Origin: CAZKAP01 sp964552195
GTDB lineage: Bacteria > Bacteroidota > Bacteroidia > Flavobacteriales > Flavobacteriaceae
DNA: 64,000 nucleotides
Reading direction: 5' to 3'
Assembly: GCA_964552195.1 (NCBI GenBank)
Contig: CAZKFM010000004.1
Coordinates: 165,997 to 229,996 of the forward strand
Shown here: positions 15,627 through 26,130 of the stretch, in pieces
Numbering within the stretch: position 1 is the first letter of the stretch
Layout: each line of letters begins with the position of its first letter
Program-made: the position numbers and the translations under genes
The notes under the pieces: generated by a model
Told to the model about the DNA's origin: nothing
Seen by the model: the letters and a program-made list of their open reading frames with translations, nothing else
Databases searched by the model: none

Positions 15627-18600
15627 ATGCGAGCCGGTACAGTGCAGATTCATTTCTGTCACGCTGTGGTTTTAGCTACCCTGCTCATATGGCACTTCCC
15701 TACCCATGCGAGCGGATTAAACCTGAGTACCCACGGCGGTGACGATCCCATCCTTACCTCAAGCCCCTGGTTTACCACCATAATCAACGGAGCCGATCAG
15801 ACCGTTACCTGTCCGAATGACGGTAGTACGCTCTCAAAGTTCTTTCTGTGTGGTACCAGTGACACGCGAACACTGAGCCTTTCGGTTTCTGGGAGTTCGT
15901 ACGAGTGGCAGCGGCTGGATCCCAATACCTGTGCGCCTACGGTCGTGGAAGATTGTCCGACGATTAATACCTCCTGCAACTGGAATAATGTGGGTAACGG
16001 TTCCACCTATCAGTTGAACGCCCCGGGTGAGTATCGGGTGCGGGTTGACGGGGGTACCTTTTATTACTTCAAGGCCAGCCAGAATCCACTTAACCCTCAG
16101 ATTGTATTCGAAAATATCAGCTGTGGAACCCCGGGCAGCGTCGAGGTCGTGAATGTGCCTCAGGGGTATGAATACAGCTTGAACAGTCCTTCGGGTCCTT
16201 ACCAGCAGGATCCTTACTTTACCGTAACTACGGGCGGCACTTACCGGGTTTATGTCCGTTTACAGAACGTGGCGGCCAGTGCCTGTATTTTTCCTTCCAA
16301 CGAAGTGACCGTGCAGGAGCTTAGCTTGACCGCGAGCGCCTCCTATACCGACATATTGTGCAGCGGTGACCAGGGAAGCATTTCGGTTCAGGTCGGAGGG
16401 GTACCGGGCTTCTATACCTACAGGCTGGTACGAAATGGAGTCACTGTGGATACCTTCGGTCCCAATGCCACCGATACCTATACGTTTTCCAATGTGGGTC
16501 CCGGTGATTATGAAGTCCGCATATCGACCAATACCTGTTCGCTGACCCTCGACAGAGACAGTTCGGGCAATCCCTTGCAGATTGGTAGCGGTATCAGTCC
16601 CCTGGAAGTATCCGCAAGTACCAATGAGAGTTTCGGCTGTGGTCTGAGTTCCGTCTCGGTCGATGTGCACGCTACGGGAGGGACACCGCCTTACCGGTAT
16701 AGTTTGGACGGAGGGTCCAGTTTTGCGGGCACCTTCGGTGGAACAACTGCCTTTACGGTGAGCGGACCGGGCACCTATGATGTACTGGTTGAGGATGCCA
16801 ACGGTTGCAGGGATAACGGTTCGGTCGAGGTGCTCAACATACCTCCACCCGTGTTCTCCCTGAACGCAACCGACTCGGATTGTGGCGGTGCCAACAGCGG
16901 TCAGATCAGCGTACAGGTTCCGAATTCACTGGGGTACAATATTACCTATAGTATCGATGGAGGCTCGAACTACCAGAGCAGCCCTACTTTCTCCAACCTC
17001 TTTCCGGGAACCTACACCGTATTGCTGAGGTATGAACAGAATGGTTTTAGCTGCGTGGCTCCCGCTCAGAGTATTACCGTCAATTCTCCGGCAAGTATCA
17101 ACGCCCAGGCGGTGGAACTGGGAAGGCCTTCCTGTACCCTTCCGACCGGAGGTTCCATCCGAATCGAATGGCTGAGTGGTGGGGTACCTCCTTTTGAATA
17201 CAGCATAGGTGCAGGTTTTGGCTCAAATCCCGATTTCACCAATCTCTCGGTGGGTACCTATACACCGGCTATCCGGGATGCCAATGGCTGTGTACAGCTA
17301 TTGCCGGACGTCGTATTCCCCGCACTGAACTATCCCGACGACATCGACTTCACGGTAGGCAATCTCGACTGTGCCACGGGTACGGCCTCCGTTACCCTGA
17401 CGGGATTTGGAGGGACTCCGGGTTACAACTATGAGATATTGGCTCCGGCAGCTTATGCCGTGGATAACGGTAATAATCCGCTGTTCAGCGGACTACCCTT
17501 CGGAAGCTACACCTTCGAAATCACGGATGCCGAAGGCTGCACCTATCAGGAAAGCTATAGCCTTCAGCAACTGGAAACCATACGCGTACAGTCTCAGACC
17601 CTAAGCCCGGTCAGTTGCCAGGGCGACACCAATGGCAGCGGTCGCTTTCTGGTCGACCGTTTCGGCAGTACCTACAGCTACCAGATCAACTCCGGTCCGA
17701 TAACCTCCGGACAAACCAGCAGTTCCATTGATATCAGTGGTCTTGCGGTGGGTAGTTATACCATAGCGGTAACCGACGAGACGACCCTTTGTACCGATAC
17801 AGCCACCCTGGTTATCGAAGAGCCGGCTGCTCCGTTGTCCATCGATTCACTTGACGTGGAGGCCATGAATTGTCAGAATGGCAATTCAGGAAGTGTCACT
17901 GCCCTGACCTCGGGCGGCTGGGGGTCCAATAGCTACCGTCTGATACAGCCCGATATGAGCATCATCGGGCCCCGCAACACCCCTTTGTTTACAGGTTTGA
18001 TACAGGGTGGAACCTATACTCTCGAGGTAACCGATGTCAACGGCTGTCAGGTATTGGATACGTTTACCCTCACGCCCCTGCCTAGTCCGGCACTCAGCCT
18101 GGACCTGGCTCAGTCCGATTTTTGTTACGATGCCTTCAATGCGGCCCAACTCGCCGTAACGGCCAGCGGGGGACTGGGGCCATACGAGTACCGAATCAAT
18201 GGCGGACCCTGGCAGGCATCACCGATCTTTCCAGGCTTGACCCCCAACAGCTATACCCTGGAAGTGAATGATGCCAATAACTGCCGTACCCAGATCACCG
18301 CTTTGATCAACGATCCCATTCGCGCGACGGCCTCTATCCTGCAGGAGCTCACCTGTTCCGGACCCGATGCACGGATCGAGGTGAGCATACAGGACGGTTA
18401 CCCCATTGGCACCTCCTATGATCACTACGAGGTGAGTATCAACGGCGGTCCCTATACCAGCGCGAACTATCCCATAGCGGGGAGCAGTTTCCAGTATACC
18501 GTGCCCAATGACGGTAGCATAACCTCAGATACTACCTATGAATTCATGGTATTGGACAGTCAGGGCTGTTCTGCATTCAGCAATCAGATTACCATCAGCC

Positions 18601-21600
18601 CCAGGGAATCCATAGCGGGTTCCGTGCAGATCACCGACACCCGTTGTGGTGTACCGGGAAGCGGGGTGGTAGAACTCATACCCGACACGAATTTTGGGGT
18701 TCCCCCTTATGAGTACAGTAATGATAACGGTACTACCTTCGGCCCCGTATCCGTTTTTCCGGGCTATAGCGCCGGAACCCATGGAGGCTTTGTGATCCGG
18801 GACAGCCGGGGTTGCGAAAGCCCGACCTTGACCGCCGTGGTCGGTAGCAGTGCCCCACTGGACGCCGTCATTACACCAACCCCGGCGAGCTGTAGCGCTG
18901 GTGTAGTGGAAGGCAGTATAGCCGTGAATATTACCAACGGTACCGGCCCCTATGACTACGAACTCCTGGATGAGTTCGGGGTAACAGTATTATCCTATCC
19001 GGGTATTGCCAGCAACACCGGAGCCTTTAATGCCGTTTCCCCCGGAACGTATACCGTGGTTACCCGGGATGCCCTGGGTTGTGAAGACCGGGATGTAGTA
19101 ACCATAACAGAAAGTGAGTTGGATATTGTGCCAGTGCCCATACTGCCACCGGACTGTGCAAGCGACCTCAGTGTGAGCATCACCATAGTCGGCGGTGTGG
19201 GCCCCTTTCTGATACGTTTGATAAGCGAGCCTTTACCCAGGTATTCACCCAACGGGGGTCCGCGCGACCATACCTTTAGCGGTCTGGACCTGGGAACCAC
19301 CTACTACGTCGAGGTGGAGGACACCGGAACGGGCTGTATCTATGTGGAAGAAATTCCGCCTTACAGCGGCCCGAGCCCTCTGGGTGTCAGCGTATCCACT
19401 GCCGCATCGGCCTGTGGTCCGACCCCTACCGGATCGCTTTCGTATACCATTAGCGGTGCTTCAGGCCCCGATGTGGACATCATACTCAGAAATACGGAAG
19501 ACGGAAGCGAGATCATACCCCTGACCAACGTTTCTTCGTCCGGACCTTTTACCGATCTGACGGGTCTCGCACCTGGCAGCTATCAGGTAACGGTTTACGA
19601 TCCATATAACGGCTGCGAAGCCAGTGCCCTGGGAAGGGTAGAGGTCAACAATCCGGTGATAACCATACTGGATAACCTGCCCGGGACCTGTTTCCGAGGG
19701 GCGCTGGTAACCGTCAGAGGAAACTCGGGCACACCGGGATATGAATTCGCCGTGGTACCGACAGGGGATCCTGCCCCATCCGCTTTCGGGACAGATACGA
19801 CCTTCGAACTCGCTGCCCCGGGTACATATGATTTCTACCTCAGGGATGCAGCAGGCTGCGTGGTGAGTACAACCGCCTCCGTGACCGAATTGCCTCCGAT
19901 GCCGGCTGCGGCCATAGACGTGGTCAATCAGTGTACGGCAAGCAGTGGCTTCCAGATCGACGTGACAGCACCGCTAAGCACGGGTAGTGGCCTCCCCGGT
20001 GAAACTTTTCAGTACGACATTGGAGGCGGCTTCCAGGATTCCCCGCAGTTCATAGTACCCAATGCGGGGACCTATACCATCACCATCCGGGATGGCTGGG
20101 GATGCACCCAGACGATCATGGCCGAAGTATTCGACTTTTTCTCCATCTCGGCGGAGGCTAGCTCTGTTCCTACCTGCAATGCAGGCGACGGGGCGATTAC
20201 CGTGACCACTACCGGGGGAAGTGGGAATTTCGAGTATCAGCTTCTGGATCAGGCTACCATGCTGCCCGTTCAGCCTGTACAGAATACACCGGTCTTCAAC
20301 AATATTGCCCCTGGCAACTACGAAGTAGTGGTGACCGACCTCGATTCCAATACCATTCCTTTGTGTTCGGATGTGGCCGTGGTTGAGGTAAGCGTGGTGA
20401 TCAACCCCGTTATCAGTGCGGTGCAAACCACCGATATCAGCTGTTCAGGTTCGCTGGATGGTTCCATATCGGTAAGCCTGCAGACGGGAACAGATGTGGA
20501 TATTCCCCTCTTGTACAGCCTTACCGATGGTATGGGAACTACCCTTCACGGCCCACAAACCTCCCCACTTTTCAGTGGATTACCGCCGGGTACCTATACG
20601 GCAGAAGTGGTGTCCCAGCGGGGATGCCGGGATACCTGGCCGGATATAACCCTGGTCGAACCGTTGCCTTTGCAAATCCAGACTGCCCAGACCGACTTTA
20701 GTTGTGACTCCGGCTCCGGACAGTTCAGTACGGCCGACCTGGAAGTATTTATGGACACTAATGGCGACGGTACGGGCACACCGACAGGTACACCACCCTA
20801 CATGTACAGTATCAATGACGGTACTCCTACTTTCGATGGCACCCAGTTTCAGTCCTCCAATCAGTTTCAGATCATCGATCGTGGAGTCGATCAGAATATA
20901 GAGGTCATAGTTCGTGATCGCAACGGTTGTGAAATACGCACCATTACGACCTTCGTTACTCCTGCGGACCTGACCTTCAGTTTCGATGTGGTTCCGGCTA
21001 CTTGTGACAATAGCGGAGCAGGTGTGCAGTCCGGTAGCATCACAGTGATAGTGGATCAGGGGCCCGGGAATTACGAGGTGGAATTAATGCCACTTGGTTC
21101 GGGGCCGGCGGTTTCCTCCGGAGGAACGGACCGTGCCAGTATTCCCATCGGGGTTCCCGGGTCTTATGTTTTTGCGGTCAGCGACCTGGATAATGGTGGA
21201 TGTACGTATCTGACCCTACTGGCCGACATGCCGGAATACAATACGATCTCAGCAACACTCAGGGAAAACCGTCCCGTGAGCTGCTTTGGTGATTCGGATG
21301 GAGAAGTGGCCCTGGAGATCCTGAACTACACCGGGGTGTATCATTACGAGGTATTCAGCCGAACCCCTTCGGGTGATGTCAGTACCGGAGTCACCGGCAC
21401 CCTGGATACCAACCTGTCGGCAGGTGAAGAAATCATAGGAGGCCTGCCGGCCGGGAACCTGTTCGTTCGTGTAGAGGCCCAGGATAGCCCGTATTGCGAT
21501 ACGGAGAGTAATGTGACCACGGTGCGTTCTCCCGACCGACCCCTGGACCTGGATCTCAATCAGACTGCAGTAGTTACCTGTGCCTCGCCCGGACTTGGTG

Positions 21601-23840
21601 AAATAACCGTGAGTGCGGAAGGCGGCTGGGGCAATTACGAATACCGCCTGATCGACTCCTCAAGCGGGACTGTCCTGATCGATTATCCCAATACCGAACG
21701 GGTATTTGAGGGACTCGATGGAGGGGACTACGAAGTGTATGTGCGCGACTTCCGGGGTTGTGAGCAGAGCCGGACGATTTCCCTCGCCATACCAGACCCC
21801 ATACAGGCGTTGGTACGCATCGTACAACCCCTGGCCTGTCCCGGTGACAACAATGCAATTATAGAATCCTACGACATAATCGGCGGTCAGGGAGCCGGCA
21901 ACTACCTCTACCAGCTGATTCGGATATCCGATGGAACTCAGAGTGGACTGCAAAATACACCGGTGTTCAGTAACCTTAACGCGGGACGCTATCAGATTGC
22001 CGTTTACGATGGTTGGGAGTGTACGGCATTTACACCCGAAATCGACGTGATGAATCCCGAGCGCATACAGTCCGACCTGGTTGAGCTCCAGCCTCCAGGT
22101 TGTGGAGACCTGGGAAGAATGAGGCTGAGAATCACCAACCCCCAACCCGGCATGGACTACTTCTACCGCCGCTCCGGAACCAGTGATCCTTTCCAGCCTT
22201 TCGGAACGGAGGTATACCAAACGGACATAGCCGTGGATATCACCATGGATCCCGGACCTTTTATGTACGACGTACAAAATTCCAACGGCTGTCCTTTCGA
22301 ACGATCCAATCAGATATCACTGGATCCCGCTGCCCCATTGGTGATTGATCTGGATTTGACTAATGCCACGATAAACTGCGCGGGAGAAGCCACCGGAATT
22401 ATACGATCCGAGGCATTCGGGGGAATAGGAAATTACCGATATACCCTGTTGAACAACCCGGGGACACCCCTGCCCGGAAATACCGTTCGGCCCGAACAGG
22501 ATTCAGGGATTTTCCGAAATCTCGACCCGGGCACTTACTATGTTTTTGCCCGAAGCGGAGGTTGCCAGGCCGTGTCTCCGCCCATCGAAATTCTTCCCAG
22601 AGAACCTCTCGTGCTGGAATACTTCGAGGTCATGGATGTGAGTTGCGCCGGAGATGCCGATGGACAGATCATACTGGAAGCGAGCGGGGGAACGGGCCGC
22701 ATTCGGTATTCCATCTCCGACACCCTGAGTGAGTTCTTCGAAGGGGACGACCCGGTTTATCCCAATCGTAAGACCTTCGATGAATTACCACCAAGGAGCT
22801 ACGACATCATCATTCAGGACGATCTGGGTTGTACCATTACGCGTACCGTAGTGGTGGGCTCCCCGGCTCCCCTTATCGCCTCAGTGGCCGAGGTGACCCC
22901 GGAAATCTGCCTGGGGGATGGGGATTCCATGGTTCGTCTGGCCGTAGCAGGAGGGGTGCCCCCTTATGAGACCAGTGTGGATTCGGCTAACGAAGAAGAT
23001 TTCGAGCTTAACAGCACCCTGGAGTTCCGGGGTCTGGAAGGGGGCAGACCGCATACCATATTTATTCGGGACAGCCGTGGCTGCATTACCAATGTGTCCG
23101 TGGAAGTACCCCCGGGCCTGACGGTAGAAGTTAACCCCGTGGTCACCTACGGTTGTACTGAAATTTTCGCCTACAACACGGTCACCATTGAACTGGCCAA
23201 TCCCTCTCTTTCCGATGAAATGCTCTATGCGATCGATACCTACGATATCAATCTGGCCACCAGTGACAACCAATACGGCAACCTGCCACCGGGAGAGCAC
23301 TTCGTATATGCCCTGCACTCCAGCGGATGCTTCGATATCGTGGAATTTGAGATCGACGACTACGAGCCTCTGGTGCTGGAGGTAGAAAAAACCGGATACA
23401 ATGAGTTTACGGCAACGGCCAGCGGTGGATTCGGCGGATATGAGTATTCCTTCCAGGGTGAGTCCTACGGAGCCGAGAACGTGTTTTATCTGTTCCGCGA
23501 TACGGAATTCGAAGTACGGGTGAGGGACCAGGCGGGTTGTGAAGCCGTGTACAGGGCGACTTTCGATTTCAATACCATGCCGAGGTTTCCCGACTATTTC
23601 ACGCCCAACGGCGATCTGATGGACGATTTTTTCGCCGCGGAAAATGGGGAATTGTTCCCGAGCATGACCGTCAAGATATACGACCGCTATGGCCGGGTGG
23701 TGGCCCGACTACAAAACGTGATCAAGTGGGATGGTAACTATTTCGGTAAACCGGTTCCGACGGGAGATTACTGGTATGTGGTTACCGTAGACAACGGCGA
23801 GACTCCTCCCATGTTCGGCCACTTTACCCTCTATCGATAA
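15627..23840 (+). CDS. Giant SprB-like repeat surface protein with type IX secretion C-terminal domain
   Basis: 2737 residues. Signal peptide at about residues 1-29 (hydrophobic AVVLATLLIWHFP, ending HASG). The body is an array of roughly 25 or more degenerate beta-sandwich repeats of about 90-110 residues. Each has a core like GGTPPYRYSLDGG, followed by a PGTYTVxVxDxNGC strand, and usually one or two Cys, the SprB/PKD-like pattern of gliding adhesins. The last 85 residues (FPDYFTPNGDLMDDFF, MTVKIYDRYGRVV, WDGNYFGKPVPTGDYWYVV) are the type B (CHU_C) sorting domain for the type IX secretion system, so export to the cell surface is expected. Possible roles are adhesion or gliding; the sequence does not show the ligand. 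No SprC/D/F-like gene is beside it. It is monocistronic, ending at a terminator. Confidence 0.93.
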   Translation: MRAGTVQIHFCHAVVLATLLIWHFPTHASGLNLSTHGGDDPILTSSPWFTTIINGADQTVTCPNDGSTLSKFFLCGTSDTRTLSLSVSGSSYEWQRLDPNTCAPTVVEDCPTINTSCNWNNVGNGSTYQLNAPGEYRVRVDGGTFYYFKASQNPLNPQIVFENISCGTPGSVEVVNVPQGYEYSLNSPSGPYQQDPYFTVTTGGTYRVYVRLQNVAASACIFPSNEVTVQELSLTASASYTDILCSGDQGSISVQVGGVPGFYTYRLVRNGVTVDTFGPNATDTYTFSNVGPGDYEVRISTNTCSLTLDRDSSGNPLQIGSGISPLEVSASTNESFGCGLSSVSVDVHATGGTPPYRYSLDGGSSFAGTFGGTTAFTVSGPGTYDVLVEDANGCRDNGSVEVLNIPPPVFSLNATDSDCGGANSGQISVQVPNSLGYNITYSIDGGSNYQSSPTFSNLFPGTYTVLLRYEQNGFSCVAPAQSITVNSPASINAQAVELGRPSCTLPTGGSIRIEWLSGGVPPFEYSIGAGFGSNPDFTNLSVGTYTPAIRDANGCVQLLPDVVFPALNYPDDIDFTVGNLDCATGTASVTLTGFGGTPGYNYEILAPAAYAVDNGNNPLFSGLPFGSYTFEITDAEGCTYQESYSLQQLETIRVQSQTLSPVSCQGDTNGSGRFLVDRFGSTYSYQINSGPITSGQTSSSIDISGLAVGSYTIAVTDETTLCTDTATLVIEEPAAPLSIDSLDVEAMNCQNGNSGSVTALTSGGWGSNSYRLIQPDMSIIGPRNTPLFTGLIQGGTYTLEVTDVNGCQVLDTFTLTPLPSPALSLDLAQSDFCYDAFNAAQLAVTASGGLGPYEYRINGGPWQASPIFPGLTPNSYTLEVNDANNCRTQITALINDPIRATASILQELTCSGPDARIEVSIQDGYPIGTSYDHYEVSINGGPYTSANYPIAGSSFQYTVPNDGSITSDTTYEFMVLDSQGCSAFSNQITISPRESIAGSVQITDTRCGVPGSGVVELIPDTNFGVPPYEYSNDNGTTFGPVSVFPGYSAGTHGGFVIRDSRGCESPTLTAVVGSSAPLDAVITPTPASCSAGVVEGSIAVNITNGTGPYDYELLDEFGVTVLSYPGIASNTGAFNAVSPGTYTVVTRDALGCEDRDVVTITESELDIVPVPILPPDCASDLSVSITIVGGVGPFLIRLISEPLPRYSPNGGPRDHTFSGLDLGTTYYVEVEDTGTGCIYVEEIPPYSGPSPLGVSVSTAASACGPTPTGSLSYTISGASGPDVDIILRNTEDGSEIIPLTNVSSSGPFTDLTGLAPGSYQVTVYDPYNGCEASALGRVEVNNPVITILDNLPGTCFRGALVTVRGNSGTPGYEFAVVPTGDPAPSAFGTDTTFELAAPGTYDFYLRDAAGCVVSTTASVTELPPMPAAAIDVVNQCTASSGFQIDVTAPLSTGSGLPGETFQYDIGGGFQDSPQFIVPNAGTYTITIRDGWGCTQTIMAEVFDFFSISAEASSVPTCNAGDGAITVTTTGGSGNFEYQLLDQATMLPVQPVQNTPVFNNIAPGNYEVVVTDLDSNTIPLCSDVAVVEVSVVINPVISAVQTTDISCSGSLDGSISVSLQTGTDVDIPLLYSLTDGMGTTLHGPQTSPLFSGLPPGTYTAEVVSQRGCRDTWPDITLVEPLPLQIQTAQTDFSCDSGSGQFSTADLEVFMDTNGDGTGTPTGTPPYMYSINDGTPTFDGTQFQSSNQFQIIDRGVDQNIEVIVRDRNGCEIRTITTFVTPADLTFSFDVVPATCDNSGAGVQSGSITVIVDQGPGNYEVELMPLGSGPAVSSGGTDRASIPIGVPGSYVFAVSDLDNGGCTYLTLLADMPEYNTISATLRENRPVSCFGDSDGEVALEILNYTGVYHYEVFSRTPSGDVSTGVTGTLDTNLSAGEEIIGGLPAGNLFVRVEAQDSPYCDTESNVTTVRSPDRPLDLDLNQTAVVTCASPGLGEITVSAEGGWGNYEYRLIDSSSGTVLIDYPNTERVFEGLDGGDYEVYVRDFRGCEQSRTISLAIPDPIQALVRIVQPLACPGDNNAIIESYDIIGGQGAGNYLYQLIRISDGTQSGLQNTPVFSNLNAGRYQIAVYDGWECTAFTPEIDVMNPERIQSDLVELQPPGCGDLGRMRLRITNPQPGMDYFYRRSGTSDPFQPFGTEVYQTDIAVDITMDPGPFMYDVQNSNGCPFERSNQISLDPAAPLVIDLDLTNATINCAGEATGIIRSEAFGGIGNYRYTLLNNPGTPLPGNTVRPEQDSGIFRNLDPGTYYVFARSGGCQAVSPPIEILPREPLVLEYFEVMDVSCAGDADGQIILEASGGTGRIRYSISDTLSEFFEGDDPVYPNRKTFDELPPRSYDIIIQDDLGCTITRTVVVGSPAPLIASVAEVTPEICLGDGDSMVRLAVAGGVPPYETSVDSANEEDFELNSTLEFRGLEGGRPHTIFIRDSRGCITNVSVEVPPGLTVEVNPVVTYGCTEIFAYNTVTIELANPSLSDEMLYAIDTYDINLATSDNQYGNLPPGEHFVYALHSSGCFDIVEFEIDDYEPLVLEVEKTGYNEFTATASGGFGGYEYSFQGESYGAENVFYLFRDTEFEVRVRDQAGCEAVYRATFDFNTMPRFPDYFTPNGDLMDDFFAAENGELFPSMTVKIYDRYGRVVARLQNVIKWDGNYFGKPVPTGDYWYVVTVDNGETPPMFGHFTLYR

Positions 23841-23878
23841 TCCGGCGGATGCCGGCCCCTATTGTTTGGTTGATGTGA

Positions 23879-23911
23879 AAAGGGATGGGCCCTCTTTGGA
23901 CCCATCCCTTT
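23879..23911. terminator. Bidirectional terminator between convergent genes
   Basis: An 11-base-pair stem, 23879-23889 with 23901-23911, flanked by A-rich and T-rich arms (AAAGGGATGGG and its complement). Inner bases 23891-23892 and 23898-23899 also pair across one mismatch. It sits between the end of the giant repeat protein (plus) and the M13 peptidase (minus) and can serve both. Confidence 0.88.
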
Positions 23912-23935
23912 GTATTATTCGCTTGCCTCTGTAGA

Positions 23936-25960
23936 TTACCAGATCTTCACCCGCTCGTCAGGAGCCAGATACAGTGAATCGGTATCTTTGATGTCGAAAG
24001 CGGTATAGAATTCGGGTATGTTTCGCACCACTCCGTTCACGCGGAACATAGTAGGGGAGTGGGGGTCGGTATTGACCTGCTGACGCAGGAATTCATCCCG
24101 TGCCAGATTTTGCCAGACCTGAGCCCAACCCAGGAAAACCCGCTGCTCTCCGGTAAAGCCATCCATAACGGGTGCCTCTTTACCTTCGAGCGACATCTGA
24201 TACGCCTTGAGCGCTATGCTCAGCCCTCCGAGGTCACCAATGTTCTCTCCCAGGGTAAATTCGCCATTGACGTTTACACCGGGCAGTACCTCGAACGCGT
24301 CGTACTGCGCAATGAGCTTCTCGGTTCGCTTGGTAAATTCCTCCCGATCCTCAGCGGTCCACCAGTTGCGAGCCTTGCCGTCTCCATCGAACTGACTTCC
24401 GCTATCGTCGAAACCATGTCCGATTTCGTGCCCGATCACCCCACCTATGCCTCCGTAGTTTACGGCATCATCGGCAGCCATGTTGAAGAAGGGAGGCTGG
24501 AGAATAGCCGCCGGGAATACGATTTCGTTCTTGGTGGGATTGTAGTAGGCATTCACCGTCTGCGGAGTCATTCCCCATTCCTTTCTGTCCACAGGACCTC
24601 CGAGTTTGGAAAGTTCGCGCTCGTATTCCATCAGGCTGCATCGCTTCAGGTTCCCCACCAGGTCATCGGCCTTGATTTCCACTTCGTATTCCTTCCACTC
24701 ATCGGGATACCCGATTTTGGGGTCGAATTTGCTGAGCTTATCCAGGGCCTGCACCTTAGTCTCTTCGCTCATCCAATCGAGTTCCGTAATACTCCGCTCG
24801 TAGGCGCGGATCAGATTGGCTACCAGTTCCTGCATGCGCTCCTTAGCTTCGGCCGGGAAGTACTTCTCCACATAAACCTTACCCACGAGTTCACCCAGCA
24901 GGCCATTTACTGTACCCACGCCCCTTCTCCAGAGTGGTCGCTGTTCCTCTACTCCGGACAATTCCTTGCTGAAGAACTCGAAGTTCTGACGGTCCAGCTC
25001 TTCGGTCAGTGAAGAGGCCGCTCCGTCGAGCAGATGCCATTTGAGATAGGTCTTCCAGGTCGAAAGGGGGACCTCGGTCAGCATCTCATCGAGGGCCTTC
25101 TGGTAGTCAGGCATGAACATGCCCAGCTTCTCCAGATTACCTACTCCGGCTTCCTCCAGATAGGTATCCCAGTCAAAGGATTTCATGATGTACTTCAGGG
25201 AGTCCCTGCTGTACATATGATAATTGGCGGCGAATTGCCGGGTCTGTTCCTTCTTCATGTGGTTGGCCGCAATGCGGGTTTCCAGCTCCATGATTTCACG
25301 GGCCGCGTTGGGCCCACCCGGCCAGCCTGCCAACTCGAACATCCTCGCTATATGCCCTACGTATTTGTCCCGGATTTCAACCGAACGTTCGTCTTCGTTA
25401 AAGTAATAGTCCCTGTCGGGCAGGCCGATACCGGACTGATATAGGTAGACGGCATATTCATCGGGCTTCTTGAGGTCCTGATATACGAAGGGGCTCATCG
25501 GGACTTCTTTGCCCATCTTGGGGGCGCGGGCGAAATACACGGTGAGGTCCTTGAGGCTGCCGATGGCTTCAATTTCAGCCAGATCCCTCGCTATGGGTTC
25601 CATCCCCAGTAAATTCCGGGTTTCCATGTCGATGTAGGAGTTGTACAGGTCACCGATCTTCTGCTGGTCGGATCCCGGTTCGAATTCTCCTTCGGCCGAT
25701 TCCTCAATGATCGCCTTTACGTTCTCGTCCGACTGCTCCCTCAGGATGTTGAAGGCTCCGTAGCGTCCTTCATCTCCCGGAATTTCGTTGTTCTTTACCC
25801 AGGTCCCATTAACGTATGCGTCGAAATTATCTCCCGGTTTCACCGAAGTGTCCATGTTTTCCAGGGTTATGCCCGAGATGAGTTCCTTCTCCGGTTGAAG
25901 CAGATCACAGCTGCTGGCTGCCAGCCCGGATAGTGCCAGTACCATCAGTTTTCTTCTCAT
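23936..25960 (-). CDS. M13 family zinc metallopeptidase, lipoprotein
   Basis: 674 residues, the normal size of bacterial neprilysin-like (PepO) enzymes. Lipoprotein signal with AASSC, Cys18 as anchor, so it is periplasmic or surface exposed. N-terminal M13 helical domain (DNFDAYVNGTW), then the catalytic domain with NAYYNPTKNEIVFPA (substrate contact), zinc motif HEIGH at 511-515, third ligand Glu572 in GENIGDLGG, and Asp576. The protein ends in VKIW, like the conserved C-terminal W of the family. All catalytic residues are present. Cleaves small peptides; natural substrate unknown. A TACCTTTA sequence at 25995-25988 (minus) could be its -7 element. It is divergent from the TPR gene. Confidence 0.95.
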   Translation of the reverse strand: MRRKLMVLALSGLAASSCDLLQPEKELISGITLENMDTSVKPGDNFDAYVNGTWVKNNEIPGDEGRYGAFNILREQSDENVKAIIEESAEGEFEPGSDQQKIGDLYNSYIDMETRNLLGMEPIARDLAEIEAIGSLKDLTVYFARAPKMGKEVPMSPFVYQDLKKPDEYAVYLYQSGIGLPDRDYYFNEDERSVEIRDKYVGHIARMFELAGWPGGPNAAREIMELETRIAANHMKKEQTRQFAANYHMYSRDSLKYIMKSFDWDTYLEEAGVGNLEKLGMFMPDYQKALDEMLTEVPLSTWKTYLKWHLLDGAASSLTEELDRQNFEFFSKELSGVEEQRPLWRRGVGTVNGLLGELVGKVYVEKYFPAEAKERMQELVANLIRAYERSITELDWMSEETKVQALDKLSKFDPKIGYPDEWKEYEVEIKADDLVGNLKRCSLMEYERELSKLGGPVDRKEWGMTPQTVNAYYNPTKNEIVFPAAILQPPFFNMAADDAVNYGGIGGVIGHEIGHGFDDSGSQFDGDGKARNWWTAEDREEFTKRTEKLIAQYDAFEVLPGVNVNGEFTLGENIGDLGGLSIALKAYQMSLEGKEAPVMDGFTGEQRVFLGWAQVWQNLARDEFLRQQVNTDPHSPTMFRVNGVVRNIPEFYTAFDIKDTDSLYLAPDERVKIW

Positions 25961-26130
25961 GAGTTTAGTTTTTCTATTGTCAACCCATAAAGGTAGTCAG
26001 CCTTTTACGAATCCCGTGCGTACGATCTTGTTTTTTGTGTTGATGCAACAAAAAAGAGGGTCCAGCCGTGCTGAAGAACAGCATTTCAGCCTTATTTTTT
26101 TGTACTTTTTGTGCCGATAACCTGACCCAC

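Noticed and set aside
21660..22277. Long minus-strand open frames within the giant repeat gene
   Set aside because: The plus strand is one uninterrupted 8.2 kb gene with coherent repeats. The minus frames follow the repeat period and have no start context or family.
15627..23840. Possible CRISPR or DNA repeat array
   Set aside because: The repetition is at protein level; DNA repeats are not identical, there are no constant spacers, and the frame is open throughout.
26068..26130. Upstream GTG start of the TPR protein
   Set aside because: It adds 21 Cys/Phe-rich residues before a good signal anchor and would place a promoter-like TACTTTTTG inside the gene.
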